A stretch of DNA of 64,000 bases, taken from positions 1,116,001 through 1,180,000 of the forward strand of contig NZ_PGEX01000001.1 of NCBI RefSeq assembly GCF_002797675.1, read 5' to 3'. Source of the DNA: Hallerella succinigenes. GTDB lineage: Bacteria > Fibrobacterota > Fibrobacteria > Fibrobacterales > Fibrobacteraceae. Under the pieces are notes generated by a model. The model was not told where the DNA came from and did no database searches. It saw nothing but the letters and a program-made list of their open reading frames with translations. A program made the position numbers and the translations under genes. Below, piece after piece: positions 1 to 9,401 of this stretch. Position 1 is the first letter of the stretch, and every line of letters begins with the position of its first letter.

Positions 1-717
1 AGAATCCGAAAGGGATTCCGGTTCTCCGTCAAAAACGATTTCCCCGGCATGCAGCCCGATGATTCTTGTCGAATAGCGCATGGCGACATCCACCTGATGC
101 AAATTGACGAGACAAGGGATGCCCCGTTTTTGCGCGGTCGATTTCAGAAGATCCATGATGACTTTTGCACTGGACGGATCCAGGGAAGCAATCGGTTCAT
201 CGCACAAAAGAATCTTTGGATCTTGGATGATCGCACGGGCGATTCCCACGCGCTGTTTTTGTCCACCGGAAAGGTTTCCTGCTTTGTTGTAACCGAATTT
301 TTCAAGACCCATTTCTTCTAAAAGAGTCCAAGCCTTTTCCTTGTCCGCTTCCGGATACAGACCTAAAATTCCGCGGATACCGCTCATGTGCCCCAAGCGA
401 CCGTGGAGCACATTCTGCAAAACGGAAAGATTGTAAACCAGATTGTAATTCTGAAAAATCATTCCGATTTTAGAACGGTTCTTGCGAAGCTTGCCGCCAC
501 GAAGGGCCGAAACATTTTCGCCATCAAAAAAGATGTTCCCTTCGGTCGTGGAAATTAATTTGTTGATTGAGCGTAAAAGGGTAGATTTTCCCGATCCCGA
601 AGGCCCGATGATGGAGATAAATTCTCCAGGGCGAACGGAAAGGGAAACGTCTTTCAAGGCACAAACTCCATTCCCATAGCGTTTCGTCACATGGTCAAAG
701 GTTAAAATCGATTCCAT
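1..717 (-). CDS. phnC: Phosphonate ABC transporter ATPase (partial, left edge)
   Basis: This is the ATP-binding subunit of a phosphonate importer and would power uptake at the cytoplasmic face of the inner membrane. The translation from the ATG at 717 shows a Walker A motif (GPSGSGKS), a Q-loop (FQNYN), the ABC signature (LSGGQKQR) and Walker B with the catalytic Glu (ILLCDEP). The substrate-binding gene phnD lies 17 bp upstream on the same strand, and phnX and an alcohol dehydrogenase precede it. The 3' end runs off the window, where the permease gene (phnE) would be expected. The PhnC assignment within the ABC family rests on this context plus overall similarity. 239 codons are visible. Confidence 0.93.
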   Translation of the reverse strand, partial: MESILTFDHVTKRYGNGVCALKDVSLSVRPGEFISIIGPSGSGKSTLLRSINKLISTTEGNIFFDGENVSALRGGKLRKNRSKIGMIFQNYNLVYNLSVLQNVLHGRLGHMSGIRGILGLYPEADKEKAWTLLEEMGLEKFGYNKAGNLSGGQKQRVGIARAIIQDPKILLCDEPIASLDPSSAKVIMDLLKSTAQKRGIPCLVNLHQVDVAMRYSTRIIGLHAGEIVFDGEPESLSDS

Positions 718-734
718 CTGATTTTCCAAAAGCA

Positions 735-1668
735 TTATTGGTTGATGTTGTGATTGAGAGTCACGATGGCTTCGTAATCTTCTTTGGATGTCGGAACAAA
801 TCTTGCACCGGGAACTTTGATGACCTTTGCAAAGTACGCTGCGTTATCGTATGTCGTCAAAAAGCGGACAAGCTTTGTTTTGAGTTCCGGAGAAACCGTT
901 TTGCCGATGATCATCGCCTCTGCAGGAATCGGTGATGAAGAATGGATAATCTTGACAGCACCTTCTTTCGCATTGCCGTTTGCAATTTCCGAAGCGAGAA
1001 TCTGGTCGGAAATCGGGACTACATCGACGTCCCCCTTGATAACCGCCTGCAGACCTGCCTGATGTTTGCCGGAGAAGCTGACCGCTTCAAAGAATTCCCC
1101 GTTCGTATGAATGATGTCGGAATTCAACTTTTCTGCGGGGAATGCGTTCATGATTTCCGATGTCGGTACCAGATTTCCCGATGTCGAGTTGGGATCGACA
1201 AAGGCGATCTTTTTACCCTTGGCATCGCGGAGGGTGTTGATCCTTTCATTGTCGCTTTTCGCGATAAAGACGGAGCGGTACGTGGCGAGCTTTTTGTCTC
1301 CGTTGGGAGCCTTCATTACGATCGGTTCCGCGTTCGCACGTTCCAATGGCAAGGGCGACGGAAAGTGCTCCGAGATAAGCCATATCAGCCTTGCCCGTGC
1401 GAAGTGCTTCGATGATTGCGTTATAGTCCGAAGCCTGAATTTCCTTCACTTCCATTCCGAGAGCCATACCGAGGTCTTTCGCAAGACCGTTGCGCGCATC
1501 GGTACTCTGTTCCGTGGATTCGTTCGGAGCATAAGCAATAGTGAACGTTTTTTTCGCGGACGCTTCACTGCAACCGTAAATCGAGAAGATGCAAGCCGCC
1601 AAAATGATTGTCGATTTCAGCAGGAAGATGGCGAACAGTTTTAATTGGGTAATGGGATTCAAATTCAT
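735..1668 (-). pseudogene. phnD: Phosphonate-binding lipoprotein PhnD, frameshifted
   Basis: This is the periplasmic substrate-binding subunit of the phosphonate importer. The N-terminal part, from the ATG at 1668 behind a strong AAAGGAGT site, has a signal peptide ending in a lipobox-like IYGC and the family stretch reading ADMAYLGALSVALAI. The frame then shifts: removing one of the two C bases at 1343-1344 (plus strand) joins ALAI directly to ERANAEPIVM, and the rest of a normal PhnD follows to 735. The C-terminal half is otherwise undamaged, so the mutation is recent or is an assembly error. Without correction the protein stops soon after residue 116 and the importer would lack its binding protein. 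It lies between the alcohol dehydrogenase and phnC in one operon. Confidence 0.85.
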
Positions 1669-1671
1669 CGT

Positions 1672-2808
1672 TTACTCCTTTATCCTGTTGAGGATTTGTA
1701 AAACGTTTTCGGTTGTGAGTGGAATAGGGTTGTTATCCGCGCGCCCCCGGGTCATACTTTTTTCCGCAGCTTCCTTTAAGGATGCGTCTGTTGCCCCCCA
1801 TTTGGAAAGTCGTGTTTCAAAACCCGCTGCGGAGAGGTACTTTTCAATCAAAGGCTGAATTTCGTCGATCGATTCGACGCCAAAACTTTCCAAAAGACGA
1901 GGAAGGTTTGAAATCATCGGCTCGTTCAATTTGAAAACCCCACCTAAGAGCAGAGCCACGGCGACTCCGTGCGGAATGTGATAAAGCATCGTCAGCGGAT
2001 ACGAAATAGAATGACAAGCCGTCGTGTGCGTATTGCTAAAGGCGAGCCCTGCCAAAAGGCTTCCACGGCTTAATATTTCTGCCGCAATTTTCAAATTTCT
2101 CTTTTCAATTACAGCCGGAAGAGCTGTAAACACAGCCCGAATCGCATCCAAGGCGTATATCTTGGAAATATCATTTGTCGATTTTGCCCAATAGCTTTCG
2201 ACGGCGTGGCAGACAGCATCCAAGGCCGAAGAGACGGCCAGCTTCGTCGGCAGTTTTTCGGTGAGCTTCGAGTCTGCAAAAGCGGCATAAGCATAATTGT
2301 CCGTCGTTTCAATCGAGAACTTTTTCAGATTTTCCGTATCCCAGATGGTCGCCCAGCAGGTTACTTCGCTGCCCGTTCCCGAAGTCGTCGGAACGCCAAT
2401 CCAGCGGAGGGCTCCTTTTTTATAATTCTTCTCGGCAATTCTCTTGCGCAAATCTTCGACTGACGCAATCTCTTCGTCACGGATCATGCAAAGCGATTTT
2501 CCGAGATCCAAAATGCTCCCGCCGCCTACGGCAATTACCAGTTCTATATGGAATCGTAGTGTCTTTTGGTAAATCGCAAACAAATCTTCGATTTCTGGAT
2601 TCGAAACGGAACATTCTTCCACCACGACATTCGGAAATTCTTCCATCAGTTTTTGAAAACCTTTCTGTTCCAAAACCGACTTATCCCAAACAAGAAGCAG
2701 AATCCCGGAATCCATCTCATTTTGCAAAGCCTCTTTGCAAGCTTCCGGAAGTTCCGAAAGGCAACCTCTACCTTGGTAAACGCGTACCGAATTGTAAAAG
2801 TAATTCAT
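1672..2808 (-). CDS. Iron-containing alcohol dehydrogenase of the phosphonate operon
   Basis: This is a group III iron-dependent alcohol dehydrogenase. It carries the nucleotide-binding GGGS (about residues 95-98), the PTTSGTGSE segment and the Asp/His metal-ligand region (ALDAVCHAVESYW, then CHSISYPL and HIPHG). Members of this family found beside phnX are annotated as phosphonoacetaldehyde reductases. Here it could reduce phosphonoacetaldehyde to hydroxyethylphosphonate, or reduce the acetaldehyde released by PhnX; the sequence does not decide. The ATG at 2808 is preferred over the TTG three bases upstream because a GAGG lies about 9 bases before it. It starts 5 bp after the phnX stop and ends 4 bp before phnD, so the genes are probably co-transcribed. 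Confidence 0.85.
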   Translation of the reverse strand: MNYFYNSVRVYQGRGCLSELPEACKEALQNEMDSGILLLVWDKSVLEQKGFQKLMEEFPNVVVEECSVSNPEIEDLFAIYQKTLRFHIELVIAVGGGSILDLGKSLCMIRDEEIASVEDLRKRIAEKNYKKGALRWIGVPTTSGTGSEVTCWATIWDTENLKKFSIETTDNYAYAAFADSKLTEKLPTKLAVSSALDAVCHAVESYWAKSTNDISKIYALDAIRAVFTALPAVIEKRNLKIAAEILSRGSLLAGLAFSNTHTTACHSISYPLTMLYHIPHGVAVALLLGGVFKLNEPMISNLPRLLESFGVESIDEIQPLIEKYLSAAGFETRLSKWGATDASLKEAAEKSMTRGRADNNPIPLTTENVLQILNRIKE

Positions 2809-2812
2809 CAAA

Positions 2813-3613
2813 CTACCTCAACTTTTCATCGATCTTTTTCACCAATTCCGGGAGATCCGCTATGGAATCGATTACGAAATCGGCTCCCGCTTCGAAAAAC
2901 TTTTGCTGCGCCACCTGTTTTGCATACCAACGTTCACCGCTCGAAAGCTTGTCATACTGCTCCTTCGAAAATCCAAGAACGCTTGAACCTGTCAAAACGC
3001 CCACCGACCAGGCTCCCGCATTTTTTCCTTCCGCAATATCGACAAGCGTATCGCCCACCTTGATGACATTCTTCGGCGGGTACACCTGCAAACGCTTCAT
3101 GCATTCAAAAACCATAAAAGGCTTGGGGCGACTAAAGCCGCAAACATCCGGCGTTACACAGCAATCCACTTCATAGCCTTCCCGTCTTGCCTGCTCAAGA
3201 ATCGGCTTCATGATTTCTGACGAATAGCCCGTCGTACTTCCGATTTTTACGCCGCTTTCCCGAAGCTTTTGAACCGCCTCCGGGACGCCTTCGATGACAT
3301 GGCTGTAATCTTGAACGACCATTTTCAAGTTGGCTTCAAAGAGGTCATAAATCCGTTCGACATCATTTTCGTCCCAATCCCGATTTTGGGTGTTTTTCCA
3401 AAATGTCGTGCCTTCCTCTGTGGAGAGCAGCGTACGAATATGGTCTTTCTTTTCCATGCCCATCGGACCTGCGATTTCTTCTAACGTGAACTCAAGTCCA
3501 AAATGTTGAAAAGTCTTTTCAAAAATTTGCAGCGGAGCACGGGAGCCGAAATCAACTGTGGTTCCAGCCCAATCAAAGACTATCATTTGTACGGAGTGAA
3601 CTTTTGTATTCAT
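2813..3613 (-). CDS. phnX: Phosphonoacetaldehyde hydrolase
   Basis: This haloacid dehalogenase-superfamily enzyme splits phosphonoacetaldehyde into acetaldehyde and phosphate. The nucleophile motif is FDWAGTTVD, and the cap-domain Schiff-base lysine falls in GMEKKDHI, as expected for PhnX. Motif II-IV residues include STTGYS and VGDTLVDI. The open frame extends to a GTG at 3637, but GAGG sits 5 bases before the ATG at 3613, so that start is chosen. No phnW (aminoethylphosphonate transaminase) is visible; it may lie beyond the left edge. This is the first gene of the phosphonate operon and has a palindrome about 60 bp upstream. Confidence 0.93.
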   Translation of the reverse strand: MNTKVHSVQMIVFDWAGTTVDFGSRAPLQIFEKTFQHFGLEFTLEEIAGPMGMEKKDHIRTLLSTEEGTTFWKNTQNRDWDENDVERIYDLFEANLKMVVQDYSHVIEGVPEAVQKLRESGVKIGSTTGYSSEIMKPILEQARREGYEVDCCVTPDVCGFSRPKPFMVFECMKRLQVYPPKNVIKVGDTLVDIAEGKNAGAWSVGVLTGSSVLGFSKEQYDKLSSGERWYAKQVAQQKFFEAGADFVIDSIADLPELVKKIDEKLR

Positions 3614-3671
3614 CATAACCTCATTTTCTCTTTTCACGCATGAATGTAGGTTGTGAATGTAAAGTTTCCAT

Positions 3672-3699
3672 GATTTTACAGTACGCTCTCTGTAAAATC
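3672..3699. promoter_or_regulatory. Perfect 10-bp inverted repeat upstream of phnX (putative operator)
   Basis: GATTTTACAG and CTGTAAAATC form perfect 10-bp arms around an 8-bp spacer, 59 bp upstream of the phnX start. No T-run follows on the minus strand, so it does not look like a terminator. It is a plausible binding site for a dimeric regulator of the phosphonate operon. No regulator gene is adjacent within the window. Confidence 0.5.
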
Positions 3700-3740
3700 G
3701 TTTTCCCGTTGGATGTCGATTTTTTAAGGGTTTTAAAACA

Positions 3741-3774
3741 AAAAAGGTTCCCTTCCGCAGAAGAGAACCTTTTT
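3741..3774 (-). terminator. Terminator of pta (possibly bidirectional)
   Basis: Perfect 10-bp arms AAAAAGGTTC and GAACCTTTTT flank a 14-base loop, 36 bp downstream of the pta stop. A T-rich run follows on the minus strand. Confidence 0.75.
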
Positions 3775-3809
3775 ATTTTCACGAAGCGCACCGCAAGTGC
3801 GCAAAGCGT

Positions 3810-5249
3810 TTACTTGGCAGCCTGAGCCTGGATAGAAGTCAAAGCGATCGTATAAACGATGTCTTCGACGAGAGCGCCACGAGACAAGTCGTTCACCGGC
3901 TTGGCAAGCCCCTGGAGCATCGGGCCGACGGCGATCACGCCCTGAGCGGAACGCTGAACAGCCTTGTAGCAGATGTTACCGGCGCAAAGGTCCGGAAACA
4001 CGCAAACGGTAGCCTTGCCAGCAACAGCACTGCCCGGAGCCTTGAGCTTTGCCACGCTTTCGGTCGTTGCCGCATCGTACTGCAGCGGGCCATCAATCGT
4101 GATGTCCGGACGAGCGTCTCGCACAGCCTGCGTTGCTGCCATGCAAAGTTCCACATCGTCACCCTTGCCGCTTTTGCCGGTACCGTAGCTGAGCATTGCC
4201 ACACGAGCCGGAAGATTGAAAGCCTTTGCAGTATCGTGGCTCTGGATTGCGATGCCAGCGAGTTCTTCTGCAGTCGGGTTCAAATTGATGGCGCAGTCAC
4301 CGAACACATAAACTTGGGACGGGAGACAAACAAAGAAGACCGAGCTGATGGACTTTACGCCCGGAGCGCACTTGATCACCTGCAGAGCCGGACGCACTGT
4401 GTCTGCGGTAGAGTGGACAGCGCCCGAAACGAGACCGTCGACTTCATCCTTCTTGAGCATCATCGTGCCGAGGAATACCGGGTCCTTCAAAACTTCACGA
4501 GCCTTTTCTTCGGTCATGCCTTTTGCCTTGCGGAGTTCCACGAGAAGCGGAACATACTTTTCGGCAAGTTCTGCGGTCGGTTCTATGATTTCAAAGCCTG
4601 CCGGAACCGTGAGGTTCTGGCGAGCGGCTTCGGCTTCGACGTCGGCCTTTTTCGCGATGAGGACCGGGATTGCGATTTTGCGTTCGTAGGCTTCGATAGC
4701 AGCCTTGAGAGTGCGCGGTTCAGCGCCTTCCGGGAGAACGATGCGCTTTAAGCTACGGGAAGCGAGCTTGATCAAATTGCGACGGAATTCCGCCTGGGAA
4801 ATGCGATGTTCGCATTTTGCAAAAAGGATCTTCTTCACGGCGTCTTCATTCGCCGAGTCACCGTCTGCGAGCACAAAGGCAACGCGGGTCTTTGCAGCCG
4901 CAAAGTCCGCAGCGACGATGGCTCCGTTTTCATCGGAATCGGCAACGAGAATCACGTCGGCATCGAGAGCGGCAGCGATCTGGATATTCAAAGTTTCACT
5001 GCGAACGGACTGTTCGAGCGACACACCGGTAACGACAAAAGCTTCTGCGGCAGAGTCCTGCACAGCGCCGACGAGAGCTTCCATCGAAGCGTCTGCACCC
5101 TGGGACTGCAAAACGGTCGGCACCATTTCCGTAGCGACAAAAGATTCTGCGGAAGCGACATTCTTTTTCACAACACTCAGGACAGATTCAGCAGCCTGGG
5201 CAAGATTTACACCGGCGGAAGCCGGGAGAACGAGAAATACGTGTTTCAT
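3810..5249 (-). CDS. pta: Phosphate acetyltransferase
   Basis: Pta interconverts acetyl-CoA and acetyl phosphate, the first step of acetate fermentation in the cytoplasm. The C-terminal 310 residues are a full PTA_PTB catalytic domain ([61 protein letters not shown]). The N-terminal 150 residues resemble the BioD-like regulatory domain of long Pta proteins but lack an obvious P-loop, and the protein (479 aa) is much shorter than the roughly 700-aa enterobacterial type. The ATG at 5249 has GGAG six bases upstream, whereas the longer frame to 5288 has no site. It follows the sigma-54-type activator gene at 5289 with 39 bp between, so co-transcription is likely. No ackA is present in the window. 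Confidence 0.93.
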   Translation of the reverse strand: MKHVFLVLPASAGVNLAQAAESVLSVVKKNVASAESFVATEMVPTVLQSQGADASMEALVGAVQDSAAEAFVVTGVSLEQSVRSETLNIQIAAALDADVILVADSDENGAIVAADFAAAKTRVAFVLADGDSANEDAVKKILFAKCEHRISQAEFRRNLIKLASRSLKRIVLPEGAEPRTLKAAIEAYERKIAIPVLIAKKADVEAEAARQNLTVPAGFEIIEPTAELAEKYVPLLVELRKAKGMTEEKAREVLKDPVFLGTMMLKKDEVDGLVSGAVHSTADTVRPALQVIKCAPGVKSISSVFFVCLPSQVYVFGDCAINLNPTAEELAGIAIQSHDTAKAFNLPARVAMLSYGTGKSGKGDDVELCMAATQAVRDARPDITIDGPLQYDAATTESVAKLKAPGSAVAGKATVCVFPDLCAGNICYKAVQRSAQGVIAVGPMLQGLAKPVNDLSRGALVEDIVYTIALTSIQAQAAK

Positions 5250-5288
5250 AACTAACTCCATTTCGTATTCTTGCTCTAAAAATAGCAT

Positions 5289-6236
5289 TTAAGAAGGCTT
5301 TGGGCGAACGGAATTCTTCTTTAATTGGTAGCAGAGAGAACCCCGGCTGATTCCAAGGATTTGCGCGGCCCGACTCTTATTATTGTGACATTCCTGTAGC
5401 ACTTCTAAAATGTTTTTCCACGACGGCGTATTGCCTGTTCGGTAAACCGTGCGTCCTTCCCGTGCATAGCTTGCGTGCATCGAATGCAAATCCCAAGGTT
5501 CCCCGGCAAGAATTTCTTCCAAAGAGTCTCCCAGGTTCTGCAACAGTTGGTAGCGTTCCAGAACGTTCTTCAGCTGGCGCACATTTCCCGGCCATGGAAA
5601 GCGGCAAAGGCTCTTCAATTCGTCGGCAGAAAGCGGTCTTGCAGAAAGCCCCTGCCAAATCTCCACCGCAATCGCCCTGAGTTCATCTAAACGTTCCCGC
5701 AAAGGCAAAAGCCGTATCGGGAAAACGTTCAGGCGAAAGAAAAGGTCCTCGCGAAAGCGGCCCGTTTTGACCGCCGCCTGTAAGTTCCGGTGCGTCGCAC
5801 AGACAAGCCTAAAGTCCACAGAAATGCTCTGTTGCGTCCCCACGGGCGTCACCGCACGTTCCTGCAGAATCCGAAGCAGCCTCGTTTGACTTTCAAGCGG
5901 AAGCTCGCCGATTTCGTCCAAGAAAAGAGTCCCATGGTCTGCGGCCCTGACAAATCCGAGCTGATTTGCGACAGCTCCCGTGTACGCTCCGCGGCATGAG
6001 CCTTCGAACAGACTTTCGACAAGCCCTGGACTGATCGCGCCGCAGTTCACCGCGACAAAAGGACCTTTGGAGCGGTCGCTCATCGCATGCAGTTTCCGGG
6101 CCATGACCTCTTTCCCCGTCCCCGATTCCCCGCAAACAAGAACCGGAACCGAAGACCTGGAAGCGATTTCCAAAAGATGCTTTGCGTCTGCCATTCCACC
6201 TCCAAAACCAATGTTTCCAAAATGACGCGATTGCAT
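5289..6236 (-). CDS. Sigma-54-type transcriptional activator without sensor domain
   Basis: This bacterial enhancer-binding protein is reduced to an AAA+ sigma-54 interaction domain and a Fis-type helix-turn-helix. It shows Walker A GESGTGKE, a GAYTGA loop (canonical GAFTGA, with Phe changed to Tyr), Walker B GTLFLDEIGELP, sensor II FPWPGNVRQL, and a C-terminal helix-turn-helix around NNKSRAAQILGISRGSL. No receiver, PAS or GAF domain precedes the AAA+ module, since the protein starts about 30 residues before Walker A. Activity must therefore be controlled in another way, for example by expression or a partner protein. It lies just upstream of pta on the same strand and divergent from the aspartate kinase. 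I see no clear -24/-12 promoter in the short gap to that gene. Confidence 0.9.
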   Translation of the reverse strand: MQSRHFGNIGFGGGMADAKHLLEIASRSSVPVLVCGESGTGKEVMARKLHAMSDRSKGPFVAVNCGAISPGLVESLFEGSCRGAYTGAVANQLGFVRAADHGTLFLDEIGELPLESQTRLLRILQERAVTPVGTQQSISVDFRLVCATHRNLQAAVKTGRFREDLFFRLNVFPIRLLPLRERLDELRAIAVEIWQGLSARPLSADELKSLCRFPWPGNVRQLKNVLERYQLLQNLGDSLEEILAGEPWDLHSMHASYAREGRTVYRTGNTPSWKNILEVLQECHNNKSRAAQILGISRGSLCYQLKKNSVRPKPS

Positions 6237-6323
6237 TTAATAAGACGTTTGAAACCTTAAAAAATCCACCAGGGTTTGCTATTTTTTACAAAAAAACTTC
6301 TTTTTTTACAAAAGGATACTCAG

Positions 6324-7646
6324 ATGGCTGATCGTATTGTGTGCAAATTCGGCGGAAGTTCCGTTGCAGAAGCCAAGCAGTTTCAAAAGGTAAAGGCTAT
6401 TGTCGAAGGCGACAAGCGCCGCAAAATCGTGGTCGTTTCCGCTCCGGGCAAACGCAACCCGAAAGAAACGAAGCTCACCGACCTTCTCTACACCACTTAC
6501 GATCTCGCATCGAAGCATCTCGACTTTTCCACTCCGTGGAAGATGATCTGCGACCGCTATCTGGATATAGCCAAGGATTTGAATCTTGCAACAAAGATCG
6601 GCGACGACCTCGCCGCCCTCGAAAACAAGCTCAAGAATGAAATCGACACGGTCACGACGGACTTCCTCGTTTCCCGTGGCGAATACCTCTGCGCCCGCTT
6701 AATGGCTGAATATCTCGGCGCCCAGTTCGTCGACTCCTACGATTTGATAGCCTTCGACGAACGTTACCGCATCACCCCGAAGAGCTACGAAACGATCGCC
6801 CAGAAGCTCTCTGACGAAAATCAGCTGTTCGTCGTCCCGGGCTTCTACGGCGAAGGCCCGCGCAAGCAGGTGAAGACATTCTCCCGCGGGGGATCGGACA
6901 TTTCCGGTGCCGTGCTCGCAAACGGTATCAACGCCATCGTCTATGAAAACTGGACAGATGTTTCCGGTATGCTCATGACGGATCCGCGCATCGTCGAAAA
7001 TCCGAAGCCGATCAGCTACGTCAGCTACCGCGAAATCCGCGAACTTTCTTACTCGGGCGCAAGCGTTCTCCACGACGAATCCATCGCACCGTGCCGCGCC
7101 AAGAACATCCCGATCAACATTCGCAACACGAACCGCCCGGAAGACGCAGGCACAATCATCGGCCCGACTCCGGAAACCACCGACTACCCGATTACCGGCA
7201 TCGCTGGTCGTAAGGGCTTCTCCATGATCTACATCGAAAAGAGCATGATGAACAAGGAAGTCGGTTTCGGTCGTCGCATCCTCGCCATTCTCGAAGGCGA
7301 AGGCCTTTCTTATGAACTGAGCCCGAGCGGCATCGACTCCATGTCCATCGTCGTGGATACGAAGTCTTTGGAAGCCGTGCAGGAAGCCGTTCTCGAAGAC
7401 ATTCTCCTTCAGATGCACCCGGACCGCGTGAAGGTCTTCCCAGGCATCAGCCTTGTCGCTACCGTGGGTCACGGCATGACGAACAAAGTCGGTATCGCCG
7501 CGAAGCTTTTCAACGCTCTTGCCGAAAAGGAAATCAACATCCGCATCATCGACCAGGGATCTTCGCAGATCAACATCCTCGTCGGTGTGGACGAAGCGAA
7601 CATGGAAATCGCAATTCGTGCCATTTATGATGCCTTTGTGAAATAG
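6324..7646 (+). CDS. lysC: Aspartate kinase
   Basis: Aspartate kinase phosphorylates aspartate at the head of lysine, threonine, methionine and diaminopimelate synthesis. The N-terminal kinase domain starts with KFGGSSVA and includes FSRGGSDISGAVLA and ENWTDVSGMLMTDPR. The C-terminal third holds paired ACT regulatory domains (GFSMIYIEK; TVGHGMTNKVGIAAKLFNAL; IDQGSSQINI), so feedback inhibition by end products is expected. The ATG at 6324 is chosen because AAAGGA lies about 9 bases upstream and the kinase motif starts right after it; upstream in-frame codons are low-complexity. At 440 aa it is monofunctional, with no homoserine dehydrogenase fused. Confidence 0.93.
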   Translation: MADRIVCKFGGSSVAEAKQFQKVKAIVEGDKRRKIVVVSAPGKRNPKETKLTDLLYTTYDLASKHLDFSTPWKMICDRYLDIAKDLNLATKIGDDLAALENKLKNEIDTVTTDFLVSRGEYLCARLMAEYLGAQFVDSYDLIAFDERYRITPKSYETIAQKLSDENQLFVVPGFYGEGPRKQVKTFSRGGSDISGAVLANGINAIVYENWTDVSGMLMTDPRIVENPKPISYVSYREIRELSYSGASVLHDESIAPCRAKNIPINIRNTNRPEDAGTIIGPTPETTDYPITGIAGRKGFSMIYIEKSMMNKEVGFGRRILAILEGEGLSYELSPSGIDSMSIVVDTKSLEAVQEAVLEDILLQMHPDRVKVFPGISLVATVGHGMTNKVGIAAKLFNALAEKEINIRIIDQGSSQINILVGVDEANMEIAIRAIYDAFVK

Positions 7647-7707
7647 TTAATTTATATTCAGTTTGATCTGTCGGGTATGGCAGCTCTTTTCCTTCAGGGG
7701 ACATTTT

Positions 7708-8799
7708 ATGTTTGAATCTTATTATCAGGATGATATCGACGCAGTCAATGCGAAATTCGAAGCACAGAAGATTGCATTTGCGCCACTTTCTTTCCAGGCT
7801 GCCCGCGCACTCCGCGACTTTGGCATTTTGGAACTTGTGAGCAAATCTCGCCGCAAGGGCATCACCGTTAAAGAAATTTCCGAAAAGACTGGCCTTTCCG
7901 AATATGGCGTCGGCGTTCTGATGGAAATGGGCCTTGGCATGGGCATGCTCAAGCTGAAAAAAGATTCCCCGGAAGACAATCTTCTATACACGCTCAGCAA
8001 GGTCGGCTTCTTTGTGATGACCGACGACATGACTCGCGTGAATATGGACTTTTCGGAAGACGTCTGCTACGCAGGTGCCGACGACCTCGCCGAATCCATC
8101 AAGAACGGCAAGCCGGAAGGTTTGAAGCATTTCGGCAAATGGACGACCGTTTATGAAGGCCTTTCCCAGTGCAGCGACCAGTTCAAAAAGAGCTGGTTCG
8201 GATTTGACCATTTCTATTCCGACCTCGCCTTCCCGGAAGCCCTTCCGATCGTTTATTCGAAGCCGGTCAAGCGCCTTTTTGACATCGGCGGCAACACGGC
8301 AAAGTGGGCTATTCAATGCTGCAAGTACAATCCGGATGTTCAGGTTTCGATTATCGACCTTCCGGGTCAAACGGCTGTAGCCGAAAAGAACGCGAAGGCA
8401 GCAGGCTTTGAAAATCGCATTTCCACAATCCCTTGCAACGTTCTCGACAGCACCACGGAATTTCCGAAAGGCGCCGATGCCATTTGGATGAGTCAGTTCC
8501 TCGACTGCTTCTCCTTGCATCAGATCACCAAGATCTTGAAGAAGATTCACCCGGCTGCCAGTTCCGAAACCGACATTTACGTACTCGAACCTATTTGGGA
8601 CAAGCAACGTTTTGAAGCCGCAGCCTATTCGCTCCAAGCGACTTCGCTGTACTTCACCTGTATTGCAAACGGCAATAGCAAAATGTACCGCTTCAATGAA
8701 TTGAAGAACGCCATTGAAGATGGCGGCTTCGAACTGAAGGAAGCCCACCACAACTTGGGCATCAACTGCTACACCCTTTTCCGTTTCCGCAAAAAATGA
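7708..8799 (+). CDS. SAM-dependent O-methyltransferase of the aryl-polyene cluster
   Basis: This is a class I methyltransferase of the hydroxyindole/caffeate type: an N-terminal winged-helix dimerisation region (residues about 15-100) and a Rossmann SAM domain with FDIGGNTAKWA and SIIDLPGQ. In aryl-polyene clusters such a gene methylates the aryl head group, and its position beside the ketosynthase-like gene fits that role. The ATG at 7708 has CAGGGG about 7 bases upstream. Its stop overlaps the next start as ATGA, indicating translational coupling. It heads a three-gene plus-strand operon converging on the main APE operon. The exact substrate hydroxyl cannot be told from sequence. Confidence 0.85.
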   Translation: MFESYYQDDIDAVNAKFEAQKIAFAPLSFQAARALRDFGILELVSKSRRKGITVKEISEKTGLSEYGVGVLMEMGLGMGMLKLKKDSPEDNLLYTLSKVGFFVMTDDMTRVNMDFSEDVCYAGADDLAESIKNGKPEGLKHFGKWTTVYEGLSQCSDQFKKSWFGFDHFYSDLAFPEALPIVYSKPVKRLFDIGGNTAKWAIQCCKYNPDVQVSIIDLPGQTAVAEKNAKAAGFENRISTIPCNVLDSTTEFPKGADAIWMSQFLDCFSLHQITKILKKIHPAASSETDIYVLEPIWDKQRFEAAAYSLQATSLYFTCIANGNSKMYRFNELKNAIEDGGFELKEAHHNLGINCYTLFRFRKK

Positions 8800-9401
8800 G
8801 CCTCTACGTCAAAAAATTCTCCGCATGGACAGATGCAGAAAATCCGCCAAAGATCGCCTTTGTGCCGATGCTCTTCCGCAGGCGTTTGAGCGCAGCGACC
8901 AAGATGGTCGTCTATACGGTTCACGAAGTTTCGGAAGGTCTTCCTCCCGTGCACATAACGTTCGCCTCCGAATTTGGAGAAATCCAGCGTCAGTACAAGA
9001 TTTCGGAAGGCATTCTCGCCACGGGTGAAGTTTCACCGGCGCAGTTCAGCCTTTCGGTTTTCAACGCTCCGGTTTCTGCCGCGTCGATTACCGAAAAGAA
9101 CATGGTTGGCTACAGCGCGGTCTTTGCGGGTAAAAAATCCTTTGAAAACGGCTTGAAGGAAGCGGCAGCGCCTCTTCTTTCGGGTCGTGAAAAGGAACGC
9201 ATTTTTGTCTTTGCAGACGAACGTTTGCCAGAAACCTACGCTTCTATTTCGAACTATCCGAATGCCGTATGCGCGATTGCACTGCGTCTTTCGACAGACG
9301 CGCAAGATGCGATTTGCGAACTCGATTTGTCGCCACTCCCTGAAGGTAATTCTGCAGCTGATCAAGCCTTGACTTTTTTGAAGACTCGACTGCCACAATG
9401 A
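8796..9401 (+). CDS. Beta-ketoacyl synthase-like N-terminal domain protein (APE cluster)
   Basis: This 201-aa protein resembles the stand-alone ketoacyl-synthase-like N-terminal domain proteins (Ketoacyl-synt_2 type) found in aryl-polyene clusters. I see no Cys-His-His catalytic triad and the length is half that of a true ketosynthase, so it is not an active condensing enzyme alone. It may partner one of the two ketosynthases at 10194-11420 and 12603-13787; this is inference from context. It overlaps both neighbours with ATGA junctions and so is made in step with the methyltransferase and the acyltransferase. Confidence 0.65.
   Translation: MSLYVKKFSAWTDAENPPKIAFVPMLFRRRLSAATKMVVYTVHEVSEGLPPVHITFASEFGEIQRQYKISEGILATGEVSPAQFSLSVFNAPVSAASITEKNMVGYSAVFAGKKSFENGLKEAAAPLLSGREKERIFVFADERLPETYASISNYPNAVCAIALRLSTDAQDAICELDLSPLPEGNSAADQALTFLKTRLPQ

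Noticed and set aside
1246-1352. Programmed frameshift in phnD
   Set aside because: There is no slippery heptamer or stimulating structure at the break, and PhnD is not known to use frameshifting.
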